In this document: positions 44,158 to 52,927 of the stretch, one piece after another | How positions within the stretch are numbered: position 1 is the stretch's first letter | Layout of the letters: every line of letters starts with the position of its first letter | The notes under the pieces: generated by a model | Seen by the model: only the letters and a program-made list of their open reading frames with translations | What the model was told of the DNA's origin: nothing | The model's database searches: none | Position numbers and translations under genes: made by a program | DNA from: Chlamydiales bacterium | Lineage (GTDB): Bacteria > Chlamydiota > Chlamydiia > Chlamydiales > Criblamydiaceae | Direction of reading: 5' to 3' | Length of the DNA: 64,000 nucleotides | NCBI GenBank assembly: GCA_024233575.1 | Contig: JACKPN010000002.1 | Location: forward strand, 1 to 64,000

Positions 44158-45510
44158 CAATGCCATAGCTGTGACTAAAAATCCTTTCTTCAGTCTATCC
44201 AGCCCGAAATGTTCGTTGGGAGCATGGATATGGTCGTCGCTGAGACCAAGACCCATGAGCACGATCTCCGCATCGCAAGCGCGAGCAAGGTCGGTGACGA
44301 TGGGAATCGACCCCCCCTCGAAGAAGTACTTGCACGGCTTGCCGAAGACGGTGCTGTAGGCTGCGCTGTACGCTTCAACGATTTTGGAGTTAGGATCTGC
44401 CTGCACGGCAGCGCCTCCGCCGCTATGTAGGTTAACGGTGACGTCGATTCCATGCGGGGCGAGCTCTTCGATACGGTCGGCAACGCGCTGGCCGATGACC
44501 TTAGGATCCTGGTCGGCAACGAGACGACAGGAAATTTTCGCTGAAGCAACAGCAGGGATCACTGTTTTGAACCCGCTGCCGCTATAGCCGCCTGAGATGC
44601 CATTGATCTCAATAGTCGGCCGTATTGTCGCACGTTCAAGCGGGGTATACATACTTTCCCCGCCGACAGGTTTTGCTTCGAAAGATGAAAAATAGTTCTC
44701 GGTATCGAAATCAAAAGAAATCCGCTCGCGCTGGTCGTCGGTTAATCCGCGCACTTCATCATAAAAACCGGGAACAGTGATGCGGCCTTCCTTGTCACGT
44801 AGCTGTGAAAGCACTTCAACCAACGCGTGGAGCGGATTGTAAGCAAGGCCGCCATGAGTGCCGGAGTGCAAGTCGACTTTAGATCCTTTGAAGGTCACAT
44901 CCATCGTGATGATGCCACGGCAACCTAGTGTCAAAGATGGCGTATCAGGGCCGGCGATGCCGACATCGGCAATGACAAGGTAGTCGGCATTGAGACGGTC
45001 GGCCTTGCTGCTCAAAATCTCCCTAAGCCCGCTGCTGCCAATTTCCTCTTCACCTTCGATGCACAGCTTCACATTTACCGGGAGCTTGCCATCCATAGCG
45101 ATGAGTGCTTTGAGAGCTTGCAGCACGTACCAGCATTGCCCTTTGTTGTCTTGGGCTCCACGAGCGTAGACAGTGCCGTTATCAATACGCGGTTCAAAAG
45201 GAGGACTATCCCAAAGCTCTAATGGATCGACAGGCTGCACATCGTAATGGTTGTAGATCAGTACGGTAGGCGCATTGGGACCGGCATCATTACGCTCGGC
45301 AAAAATCGTCGGATGCCCGTGCGTGGGCCATAGCTCCACGGTGAATCCGTTATCACGCAGCAGATCGCATATCCAGTCTGCGCATGCCAGCAGCTCTTCT
45401 TTGTGCGGCTCTTCCGAGCTGATACTCGCAAACTTAAGGAATCGGAGATAGCCGTCGACGATCTCTTGTTGATGTTCCTCGTAGTAGTCTTCAAGTTGTT
45501 GTAGGTTCAT
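44143..45510 (-). CDS. M20-family dipeptidase
   Basis: From the ATG at 45510, coupled TAATG-style to the M48 gene, the product is 455 residues. The metal site is visible as IYNHYDVQPVDP (His, Asp), RGAQDNKG (bridging Asp), EGEEEIGS (catalytic and ligand Glu) and a downstream DSG-type VDLHSGTHGG segment. It resembles carnosinase-like dipeptidases with a lid domain. It would cut dipeptides in the cytosol. Its neighbours are two other peptidases. Confidence 0.9.
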   Translation of the reverse strand: MNLQQLEDYYEEHQQEIVDGYLRFLKFASISSEEPHKEELLACADWICDLLRDNGFTVELWPTHGHPTIFAERNDAGPNAPTVLIYNHYDVQPVDPLELWDSPPFEPRIDNGTVYARGAQDNKGQCWYVLQALKALIAMDGKLPVNVKLCIEGEEEIGSSGLREILSSKADRLNADYLVIADVGIAGPDTPSLTLGCRGIITMDVTFKGSKVDLHSGTHGGLAYNPLHALVEVLSQLRDKEGRITVPGFYDEVRGLTDDQRERISFDFDTENYFSSFEAKPVGGESMYTPLERATIRPTIEINGISGGYSGSGFKTVIPAVASAKISCRLVADQDPKVIGQRVADRIEELAPHGIDVTVNLHSGGGAAVQADPNSKIVEAYSAAYSTVFGKPCKYFFEGGSIPIVTDLARACDAEIVLMGLGLSDDHIHAPNEHFGLDRLKKGFLVTAMALLEVS

Positions 45511-46838
45511 TATTGCCACTGAAGGTAAAGGGTTATCGATGCGGTAACAAAAAAGAAAGCATAGCAGATGAGCCAAAAAATAACACGCTTCTGATGTGTT
45601 TTCACTAAAGCAGGATTAGCGATCGCCAGTTCAAGGAACTGCATGCGCTGGCGGATGCTATAATGATGCCAGCTGGGTTTGTCATGGGTATGTCCTGTGG
45701 CAATACCGATATTGTCTAGCGCATCGTGCATGACTTCCGGAGGCAGGGATGTAGTGAAAATATAGAGGTCAGCTTGCCGCTCGAAAAGACGAGAGTAAAA
45801 ACCGAAAACATAACGGAAATAGAGACCGAAGATAAGCACTAAAGGAAGATAAATTGCTAGCGGCTCGGCGACACCTTTTCCAAATGTGATTTCGCTGTCT
45901 ATCCAGGCGAGCAGCTGCTCGCCGAGAAAGACCGAATAGAGCGAGCCGCACAGCACCATGCCGAAGGTGATGAAAGGAAGAAGCAGAAGATGCTTAAGCT
46001 TGCTATGACCGATTTCATGAACAAGGACCGCTTCGATAGACTCTTTTGGTAGCTGGTCCAGCAGCCTTTTGGTGAAGATTACATAGCGGATCTTAGGGAT
46101 GATGCCGATGATCGCCGCAGTGATCGTGTGGTTCATCACTGTCCACTCATACATGCCTGCATGCTTGAAGCGCATCGCTGAGCAGATGCTGTTGAGTCGC
46201 CGGTTGTCGATCGGCGTGCACAGCCACATCCGACGGACAAGATAGGGCAGGAACGTCAACATCCCTAGCATGAACAGTCCTGTGAGCGAGAGGACGATCA
46301 GGGAGCCATACTGACTGTCGTCATCAAGGTAAGCGCCAATGGCTGTGCTGTCGATGAGATCGAAGATGACGGTGAACAGTAGAAAAGGGAGCGTGAACGG
46401 TACCCACATGAGAAACTGGTCTGCGAGATATTGGTAGCGCGTTTGAATTCCTGCCTCTTGAAAAACATAGATATTCCGGTATATCGAGGCATGAAAAATA
46501 GCGAGGGCGCCAAAGTAAAGCGCAAGGGCGAAGATAGAGGCGGCAGTCATCGGCAGCAGCGGAAGCGCAGCAAATACGCGTTGCCCAACGAAAATAAATT
46601 GGTAGACAACGAAAAAGATGAGAATCTCGACATTCGTCCAGATGAGTAACTTTTCCTTATGCTTAAGTGATTTTTTTGGCGACAGCCTGTTGCGTCCCCA
46701 GATCCAGAGGCACAAAGCAGCATATGCCAGTAAAGATACCGCCAATGCTGCGGTCGGCGAAGCGATCCATCCATCGCTGCTCGCAGGGATGCTGATCAAC
46801 AAAAGAACAAAAACAAGAAACAGAAGATTGGAAAACAC
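45510..46838 (-). CDS. M48-family integral membrane metalloprotease (Ste24/HtpX-like)
   Basis: The 442-residue protein has six or more membrane helices and the zinc motif H274-EIG-H278 (VLVHEIGHSKLKH), with the third ligand in RLFERQADLY (Glu about 364). It is larger than HtpX and closer to CAAX-protease-like Ste24. It would degrade damaged membrane proteins. The gene is coupled to the downstream M20 dipeptidase. Confidence 0.88.
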   Translation of the reverse strand: MFSNLLFLVFVLLLISIPASSDGWIASPTAALAVSLLAYAALCLWIWGRNRLSPKKSLKHKEKLLIWTNVEILIFFVVYQFIFVGQRVFAALPLLPMTAASIFALALYFGALAIFHASIYRNIYVFQEAGIQTRYQYLADQFLMWVPFTLPFLLFTVIFDLIDSTAIGAYLDDDSQYGSLIVLSLTGLFMLGMLTFLPYLVRRMWLCTPIDNRRLNSICSAMRFKHAGMYEWTVMNHTITAAIIGIIPKIRYVIFTKRLLDQLPKESIEAVLVHEIGHSKLKHLLLLPFITFGMVLCGSLYSVFLGEQLLAWIDSEITFGKGVAEPLAIYLPLVLIFGLYFRYVFGFYSRLFERQADLYIFTTSLPPEVMHDALDNIGIATGHTHDKPSWHHYSIRQRMQFLELAIANPALVKTHQKRVIFWLICYAFFFVTASITLYLQWQ

Positions 46839-46896
46839 CGGTATACCTCACGCTGTGATCATGCAAAATCGCTGAAATAAAATCACGGCTCATTCT

Positions 46897-47829
46897 ATGA
46901 TGTCGACTATGAGGATTGCCGACTTACATTGCGACTTGCTCCATTACCTTGCCATCGATGGGGGGCATACTCCCTATGATGCGGCTGTGCGTTGCAGTAT
47001 TCCACAGCTTACCGAAGGCGATGTGGCGCTGCAGGTGGTGGCGATTTTCACCGAGACGGAAAGGGGGTCATCACGATGCGGCGCTAAACAGATCGCTGCC
47101 TACCACTCTCTTGTTCATCAAAACATCACCTTCCTTCCCGCTATTGAAAACGCCTCTTCTTTAATCGAGGAAGACGAGGAACTGTCCTTCTTCTTCGCGC
47201 GTCTACAGAATATGGATGCACCTGTATATATCAGCATGACATGGAATACTGAGAACCGCTTTGGCGGCGGCGCTCACACGAACATCGGAATCAAGAGCGA
47301 CGGTGTTTTCCTCCTCGAGTGGATGTCCGGTAAGCAGATCGCTGTCGATCTCAGCCACGCCAGTGACAGTCTAGCTTATGACATCCTAAATACAATTGAC
47401 AAGCGCCAGCTAGAGGTTCCCGTGATTGCCAGCCACTCAAATTGTCGTGCTGTGAAAGATGTCGCACGCAACCTTCCCGATGAATTAATTCGCGAGGTCA
47501 TCAGTAGAAAAGGGGTGATCGGCTTGAATTTTTTTAAGGAGTTTCTTGGGGATACGTCTGAAGCTTTCTCCGCTCATCTTCAGCATTTTCTTGGTTTGGG
47601 TGCTGAACATACCCTTTGTTTTGGTGCAGATTTCTTTTGCGAGGAGAGCTTGCCGTTGAGTCATCGTCGCGATAGCTATTATTTCTCCGGTTATGATAAT
47701 TCATCATGCTATCCGAGAATTATCCAACAATGGCGGAGCCTCGGCATTGACAAGGCGGCTTTGGAGAATATCTGTTCTCGTAACTTGTTAAACTTTTTGA
47801 AGAGTAGCTATGCGTCATCAGCAGCATGA
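46897..47829 (+). CDS. M19-family membrane-dipeptidase homologue
   Basis: The 310-residue protein has DLHCD (H11, D13) as the first metal pair, PAIENA (Glu), SMTWNTENRFGGG, VDLSHAS and VIASHSNCRAV (His ligands), and GADFF near the C-terminus, the pattern of renal dipeptidase. No signal peptide is present, so it should be cytosolic. A start at the internal ATG 46909 is also plausible. It is divergent from the M48-M20 pair and overlaps the next gene by 20 bases. Confidence 0.87.
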   Translation: MMSTMRIADLHCDLLHYLAIDGGHTPYDAAVRCSIPQLTEGDVALQVVAIFTETERGSSRCGAKQIAAYHSLVHQNITFLPAIENASSLIEEDEELSFFFARLQNMDAPVYISMTWNTENRFGGGAHTNIGIKSDGVFLLEWMSGKQIAVDLSHASDSLAYDILNTIDKRQLEVPVIASHSNCRAVKDVARNLPDELIREVISRKGVIGLNFFKEFLGDTSEAFSAHLQHFLGLGAEHTLCFGADFFCEESLPLSHRRDSYYFSGYDNSSCYPRIIQQWRSLGIDKAALENICSRNLLNFLKSSYASSAA

Positions 47830-49270
47830 AGAAGCGATCGACAGTTTGCAAAAAGAGCTGATAGAAAAAATTAAGAAACAACATGCCCATCTGTCTCTTT
47901 CTCGCAGTGCCGGAGCTTCAAACACTGTAAGGGAAGATGCCTATCGACACCAGGGACATGCTCTCGACATCAGCAGCATGGACCGTATACTTGAGGTTGA
48001 TGCTGAAAATCAGGTTGTCAAGGTGGAGCCGCGCGTTACTATGGAACAGCTCGTCGCCGCGACGTTGCCACATGGTCTCGTTCCTCCTGTTGTCCCTGAG
48101 TTTCGCGGCATCACCGTCGGCGGAGCGATCAACGGCGCAGCGCTGGAAAGTACATCGCATCGCTACGGTCAATTCAATGACTGCTGTCTTTCTTATGAAG
48201 TGCTTCTTGGCGATGGCGCCATCATCCGTGTGACGCCTGATGAATATAGCGATCTCTTCTACGGAATTTCAGGAGCGTACGGAACATTGGGCATCATCTT
48301 ATCAGCTGAGATCCGGCTGATCCCTACAGAGCAGCAGATGCTGCTGACATATCGCCGTTTCTCTTCCTCCGAAGAAGCGATCACTTTCATGAGCGAGATG
48401 ACAGCATCGGAATCGCCGCCGGAAGGAATCGAATGCCTCGTTTTTAATCGATCGCAAGCGATGGTGGTAACGGCAGACCCGATACGCAAACCGCCCGCAT
48501 CGATGCCACGTTTCAACATGAGCTGGAGCAACAGTCCATGGTACTATCAACATGTGAAAAAACGCAGCCGCGGCAAGATTAAACAGGATGTGATCGCTAC
48601 TGAAGAGTACCTCTTCAGACATGATCGCGGAGCATTCTGGATGGGGGCTTATGCGCTGCACCCTCGCTTACTGCTGCTGTACTGCATCGAGCATCTTTTT
48701 GGTATTGTTCCGGATTCTATCGGTAAGTTACTGTTTCCTAAAGATAAATCTTCCTTTGCAAAATTAAAATACCCGGGACTTCTTTTTCGCACTTTTGCAG
48801 GTAAAATTATGGGGAGCAAAACCCTTTATGCTATTATGCACAAAGGGGATGAGAAGTGGTTTGCCGACAACTTCTGCATCCAAGACTACTATCTGCCGGC
48901 AGAGAAGACAGCGGAATTTTGTAATTATGTACTCGGTACATACGGAATTACTCCGCTCTGGCTCTGTCCGATGAAACCGACAAAGAAACCGCAGATATTG
49001 TCGCCCCACTACCACGAGAGGGCGTCCTTGTTATTTGATGTCGGCATTTACGGCATGCCCAAGGAGATGCTTCCAGGTTCTCATACGGTGCGTGACCTCG
49101 ATCTTCTTTGTTATCGTATGGGAGGAAGAAAAATGCTTTATAGCTATACTTACTTCAACGAAGAAGAGTTTTGGAAATATTACGACAGAGATGCCTATCA
49201 AATTCTTCGTGAACGCTATTTTGCGGACTCCATTTTCCATGATGTCGTCAGCAAAGTTTTAGAACAATAG
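47810..49270 (+). CDS. DHCR24-like FAD oxidoreductase (Delta24-sterol reductase homologue)
   Basis: The 486-residue protein is an FAD_binding_4 enzyme. Its resemblance to eukaryotic DHCR24 extends over the whole length: DRILEVDAENQVVKVEPRVTM (55-78), ITVGGAINGAALESTSHRYG (101-120), VTPDEYSDLFYGI, YGTLGIILSAEIRLIP (157-172), TPLWLCP, FDVGIYGMP and the C-terminal FNEEEFWKYYDRDAYQILRERY. The N-terminal membrane anchor of the animal enzyme is missing. DHCR24 reduces the side-chain double bond of sterols; since bacteria rarely make sterols, a host sterol is the likely substrate. The gene overlaps the M19 gene. Confidence 0.8.
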   Translation: MRHQQHEEAIDSLQKELIEKIKKQHAHLSLSRSAGASNTVREDAYRHQGHALDISSMDRILEVDAENQVVKVEPRVTMEQLVAATLPHGLVPPVVPEFRGITVGGAINGAALESTSHRYGQFNDCCLSYEVLLGDGAIIRVTPDEYSDLFYGISGAYGTLGIILSAEIRLIPTEQQMLLTYRRFSSSEEAITFMSEMTASESPPEGIECLVFNRSQAMVVTADPIRKPPASMPRFNMSWSNSPWYYQHVKKRSRGKIKQDVIATEEYLFRHDRGAFWMGAYALHPRLLLLYCIEHLFGIVPDSIGKLLFPKDKSSFAKLKYPGLLFRTFAGKIMGSKTLYAIMHKGDEKWFADNFCIQDYYLPAEKTAEFCNYVLGTYGITPLWLCPMKPTKKPQILSPHYHERASLLFDVGIYGMPKEMLPGSHTVRDLDLLCYRMGGRKMLYSYTYFNEEEFWKYYDRDAYQILRERYFADSIFHDVVSKVLEQ

Positions 49271-49302
49271 CGGCCCAAGATCTAATAAATTCAGGGTTTT
49301 GT

Positions 49303-49746
49303 ATGTTTAGTTTTCCGGTATGTTTATCCGAAAAACATCAGAATTATGTCGTTCTCGACTGCGGTTCGAACCATCACGCGTATGCAGATTGCGCTGAAAG
49401 GCGCTACGGGCAGGTTGATAAGAAAGGCACTTTAAAGGTCGATCCCGGTAATCACGAATGTCCAAAATGTCATCAGGTTGTCAAGGGGTATTCACCAGAT
49501 TCAGAGTTTACTGATTTGGATATTACTCATCTTTCTTTGATGGGGCAGAGAGTTTCCGAAGTTACAGCAGTGATAGTAAAAAGTAGGGTAATCGCCGAAG
49601 ATGGTGATGAGTCACACAACATAGAAACAAATAATAGTGATACACTGCTATGGAACGGAATCACTCATTATATGCCTCTAGCTTCTATTGATGGTGATGG
49701 GCCGGAATTTCATTTTATAAATTCACCTATTAGTTGGAAAGATTAA
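49303..49746 (+). CDS. small protein with degenerate RING-like zinc site
   Basis: The 147-residue protein has C7, C20, H24/H25, C30, C53 and C56 in the order PVCLSE, VVLDCGSNHHAYADCAERRYG and HECPKCHQ. The spacing and the hydrophobic context resemble a RING finger (CxxC, VVLxCGH, C, CPxC), but the first Cys and the fifth ligand are not obvious. RING or U-box proteins in intracellular bacteria can act as ubiquitin ligases in the host. This is an inference from one motif. The C-terminal half is beta-like with no recognised domain. AT-rich; no signal peptide. Confidence 0.55.
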   Translation: MFSFPVCLSEKHQNYVVLDCGSNHHAYADCAERRYGQVDKKGTLKVDPGNHECPKCHQVVKGYSPDSEFTDLDITHLSLMGQRVSEVTAVIVKSRVIAEDGDESHNIETNNSDTLLWNGITHYMPLASIDGDGPEFHFINSPISWKD

Positions 49747-49825
49747 TAGTTGAGATGATTTCATTGAAGGAATTTAGTGCGATAGTGTACAATTTTTGCT
49801 TGAATCGGAGAGGTTTCAAGCAAAA

Positions 49826-51100
49826 ATGGGAAAGTCGACGTTATTAAAAGTTTTTTTTGCTATTTTATTGGCCGGTGTTGCCGGCTACTTCACGAACGCA
49901 GACAGCGTCATTCTAGGAATTCCGCTTCTGGAGTTGTATGATCTGATCGGTCAACTGTTCCTTAATGCGTTGACCCTTGTTGTTGTACCGCTCGTAGCGG
50001 CGTCAATTATTACAGGAACGGCGCGTATGAGCGCCGAGCGTGATTTTGCTCCTTTGGGACTGAAGACATTCGGTTACTACATCGGAACAACGACCATCGC
50101 CGTCCTGATCGGGTGGGGCGCCGCCATCCTCTTTCAACCGGGATCTTCACAAGGCGATCTTTCTCACCTGATCTCATCGTCCGACCAGATTGCACAATAT
50201 GCGACGCTTGCGCAGTCCTCGCACGGAGGAACATTCTATAGGATAGGACAGATCCTGCTAAAATTGGTGCCTTCCAACATCCTTGCCGTGGCTTCGCAAG
50301 GACAGATGCTTGGGTTGATCTTCTTCAGCCTACTGTTCGGTTTCTTTATCCCGAAAGTAGAAGCAACGCCGGGAGCGGCGCTTTTAGGCTTTTGGAAAGG
50401 GATGTTCCAAGTGATGATGAAAATGACACACCTAGTAATGCATGCACTGCCGATCGGTGTCTTTGGCCTTGTTGCCAAGGTGATCGCCACCACAGGGTTC
50501 GATGCTGTTCGTTCTGTGGGGTACTTTTTCATGTCGGTCTTGATCGGTCTTGCGATCTACAGCTTCATTGCTCTGCCAATCCTTCTGCGTTTTGTTGCCG
50601 GCGTCAGCCCTATCCGTCATTTTCGTGCGATGGCTCCGGCGCTGTTTACGGCATTCTCTACAAGCTCGACAGCAGCGACGTTGCCGATCACTATCGACTG
50701 TGTTGAAAAGCGCGCTAACATCTCAAACAGAATCTGCAGTTTTGTCATTCCGCTTGCGGCGTCATTGAATATGTCAGGTACGGCGTTGTATAGCTGCCTT
50801 TCGACGTTTTTCATCTGCCAGATCTACGGTGTTGAGCTTGGTTTTGATACGCAGCTATTGATCGTTTTGTTGTCCCTATTGACATCGTTCGGTATGGCTG
50901 GAATACCTTCCGCAAGCATCGTGTCGATTATCGTCATCCTCAATACGATCGGTGTTCCTGCCGATGGTATCGCCCTTGTCCTTGTTGTGGAGAGGCTGCT
51001 TGACATGTGTCGAACAACAACTAATGTATTAGGCAATACCTGCTGTGCTGTGCTTGTTGCTAGATCTGAAGGAGAGCGTGATGTCCTCGCTGCCGGCTAA
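49826..51100 (+). CDS. gltT: dicarboxylate/amino-acid:cation symporter (DAACS family)
   Basis: The 424-residue protein from the ATG at 49826 has eight or so membrane helices. It contains the family's NALTLVVVPLVAASI, the serine-rich TAFSTSSTAATLPIT loop and the CDNTxxxR-like segment MCRTTTNVLGN near the C-terminus. It would import glutamate, aspartate or dicarboxylates. The mnmA gene starts 20 bases inside its end. Confidence 0.9.
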   Translation: MGKSTLLKVFFAILLAGVAGYFTNADSVILGIPLLELYDLIGQLFLNALTLVVVPLVAASIITGTARMSAERDFAPLGLKTFGYYIGTTTIAVLIGWGAAILFQPGSSQGDLSHLISSSDQIAQYATLAQSSHGGTFYRIGQILLKLVPSNILAVASQGQMLGLIFFSLLFGFFIPKVEATPGAALLGFWKGMFQVMMKMTHLVMHALPIGVFGLVAKVIATTGFDAVRSVGYFFMSVLIGLAIYSFIALPILLRFVAGVSPIRHFRAMAPALFTAFSTSSTAATLPITIDCVEKRANISNRICSFVIPLAASLNMSGTALYSCLSTFFICQIYGVELGFDTQLLIVLLSLLTSFGMAGIPSASIVSIIVILNTIGVPADGIALVLVVERLLDMCRTTTNVLGNTCCAVLVARSEGERDVLAAG

Positions 51101-52190
51101 AACAGTTGTCATTGGCATGTCGGGTGGCGTCGACTCCTCGGTTGCCGCATTGTTGCTGAAACAGCAGGGATACCGCGTGATAGGTCTGTTCATGCGCAAC
51201 TGGGACGAGAACGATCCAAGCGGCAATTGCCAGGCATCAGTCGACTATGATGATGTGGTGCGCGTCTGCAAGCAGATCGACATCCCTCACTACGCCGTCG
51301 ACTTCACCAAAGAGTATTGGGATCAGGTATTCGCCCATTTTCTCGATGAATACCGTGCGGGACATACTCCGAATCCCGACATTCTCTGCAACCGCGAGAT
51401 CAAGTTTAAGGTTCTCCTAGACAAAGCGTTCGAACTCGGTGCGGATTTCCTTGCAACAGGTCATTATGTGCAGAAACGACAAGCAGGGGAGGAGTGTCAG
51501 CTGCTGCGCGGCGCTGACCAAGGCAAAGATCAAAGTTATTTCCTTTATGCGATCGATCACAGCGCTTTAGAGAAGTCGCTCTATCCTATCGGCCACCTTC
51601 CCAAGGCGGAGGTGCGCAGGATTGCTGCCGAGCATGGACTGGCAACGTCGGAGAAGAAGGACAGTACAGGTATTTGCTTCATTGGCGAGCGTAACTTTAA
51701 AGAATTTCTCAGCAACTATATCGCTGCGCAGCCGGGAGAGTTTGTGACTCTCGATGGCGATGTCGTCGGCAAGCACGATGGCATCGCTTATTATACCATC
51801 GGACAACGGCGCGGGATGGGCATCGGCGGTCCCGGTGATGCCTGGTTTGTTGTAGGCAAGGATATCCCAAATAATCGTGTGATCGTCGCTCAAGGAAGCG
51901 AACATCCTGCGCTTTTCTGTGACGAGCTGACAGCGACAGAGATCACATGGATTTCTCCCAAAGGTGCACCATCTGTGCCGTTCACCTGTACGGCGCGTGT
52001 GCGCTATCGCCAGCCTGATCAGCCTTGTACGATTACAACAATCGATGACGACCGTATGCACGTTGTTTTTCATGTCCCACAACGCGCAGTAACACCACGA
52101 CAGTCTGTTGTTTTTTATGACGGAGATGTCTGTCTCGGCGGTGCTGTCATCGAAAAGGCGGGACCTTCACATTATGATCAAAAAAAGTAG
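51081..52190 (+). CDS. mnmA: tRNA-specific 2-thiouridylase
   Basis: From the ATG at 51081, preceded by AGGAGAG, the 369-residue product has the P-loop GMSGGVDSSVAA and the catalytic cysteines in NPDILCNREIKFK and STGICFIGERNF. It thiolates U34 of tRNA-Lys, Glu and Gln, with sulfur relayed from IscS. It overlaps gltT by 20 bases. Confidence 0.97.
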   Translation: MSSLPAKTVVIGMSGGVDSSVAALLLKQQGYRVIGLFMRNWDENDPSGNCQASVDYDDVVRVCKQIDIPHYAVDFTKEYWDQVFAHFLDEYRAGHTPNPDILCNREIKFKVLLDKAFELGADFLATGHYVQKRQAGEECQLLRGADQGKDQSYFLYAIDHSALEKSLYPIGHLPKAEVRRIAAEHGLATSEKKDSTGICFIGERNFKEFLSNYIAAQPGEFVTLDGDVVGKHDGIAYYTIGQRRGMGIGGPGDAWFVVGKDIPNNRVIVAQGSEHPALFCDELTATEITWISPKGAPSVPFTCTARVRYRQPDQPCTITTIDDDRMHVVFHVPQRAVTPRQSVVFYDGDVCLGGAVIEKAGPSHYDQKK

Positions 52191-52246
52191 GAATAAATAC
52201 TTTCTTGATTCATAGTAGAATCTTTAACAACAATGATGGTGGCACG

Positions 52247-52927
52247 ATGAAGAGCTTACGAATCGTTTTCGCTTTATTAACAATTTTTTGTTCTGCACAA
52301 TCCCTCGATGCAATCTGTTGCGGTAAACTCGATGTTGGCCCCGTCTACACGCACGTCGACGTGCTCACGTCCGGAATCACCACTAAATCATTGGACATGT
52401 ATGGTGTCCGTGGCGACGCTTGCGTGGTTTTGTGGAAAGGTCTTGCTGTCAAGCCAATGGCGATGTTCACAACCGGCGATGCCGGCAATCTTTTTACATC
52501 AAGTCTAGGCCTCGGCTGGTATATTCCTTTCGATCGTTGGAACCTCACTTTCTGTCCTAGCGTTGGTGGCAGCTACACCTTTATGCGTACCTACCTTGAC
52601 CTGCCGCTCCTCATGTTGGAAAGCATCAAACAGCAGTTTCGCGCTTGGGCGCCATACGTCGGCTTCGAGGTGATCTGGGCATTCCACTGCGACTGGCGTC
52701 TTGTTGGCTCTGTCCAATATGCATGGAGCTGGACGCGCACATCTACGGAAGGACTCGAACCATGCTGGTGCGAATCTAACGGGCCTAATTGGGGTTTGAT
52801 GCTTGAGCATGACCTGAACGACTGCTGGTCGGTGAATGCCGCTGTTGGCTACAACATCAGCCTCGACGAAGATCGTCATGGCTTGCGCGCTGCAGGAGCT
52901 AAACTCGGTTTGGCCTACTGGTTTTGA
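52247..52927 (+). CDS. cysteine-rich outer-membrane beta-barrel protein candidate
   Basis: From the ATG at 52247 the 226-residue product has a signal peptide of about 20 residues, about eight mature cysteines (ICCGKL, DACVV, FCPSV, HCDW, EPCWCES, DCWSV) and alternating hydrophobic/polar strands. It ends in AYWF, the aromatic C-terminus of outer-membrane barrels recognised by BamA. Chlamydiae use disulfide-linked Cys-rich outer-membrane proteins instead of much peptidoglycan. It may belong to a MOMP-like family, which I cannot confirm. aroDE overlaps its stop by 1 base. Confidence 0.7.
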   Translation: MKSLRIVFALLTIFCSAQSLDAICCGKLDVGPVYTHVDVLTSGITTKSLDMYGVRGDACVVLWKGLAVKPMAMFTTGDAGNLFTSSLGLGWYIPFDRWNLTFCPSVGGSYTFMRTYLDLPLLMLESIKQQFRAWAPYVGFEVIWAFHCDWRLVGSVQYAWSWTRTSTEGLEPCWCESNGPNWGLMLEHDLNDCWSVNAAVGYNISLDEDRHGLRAAGAKLGLAYWF

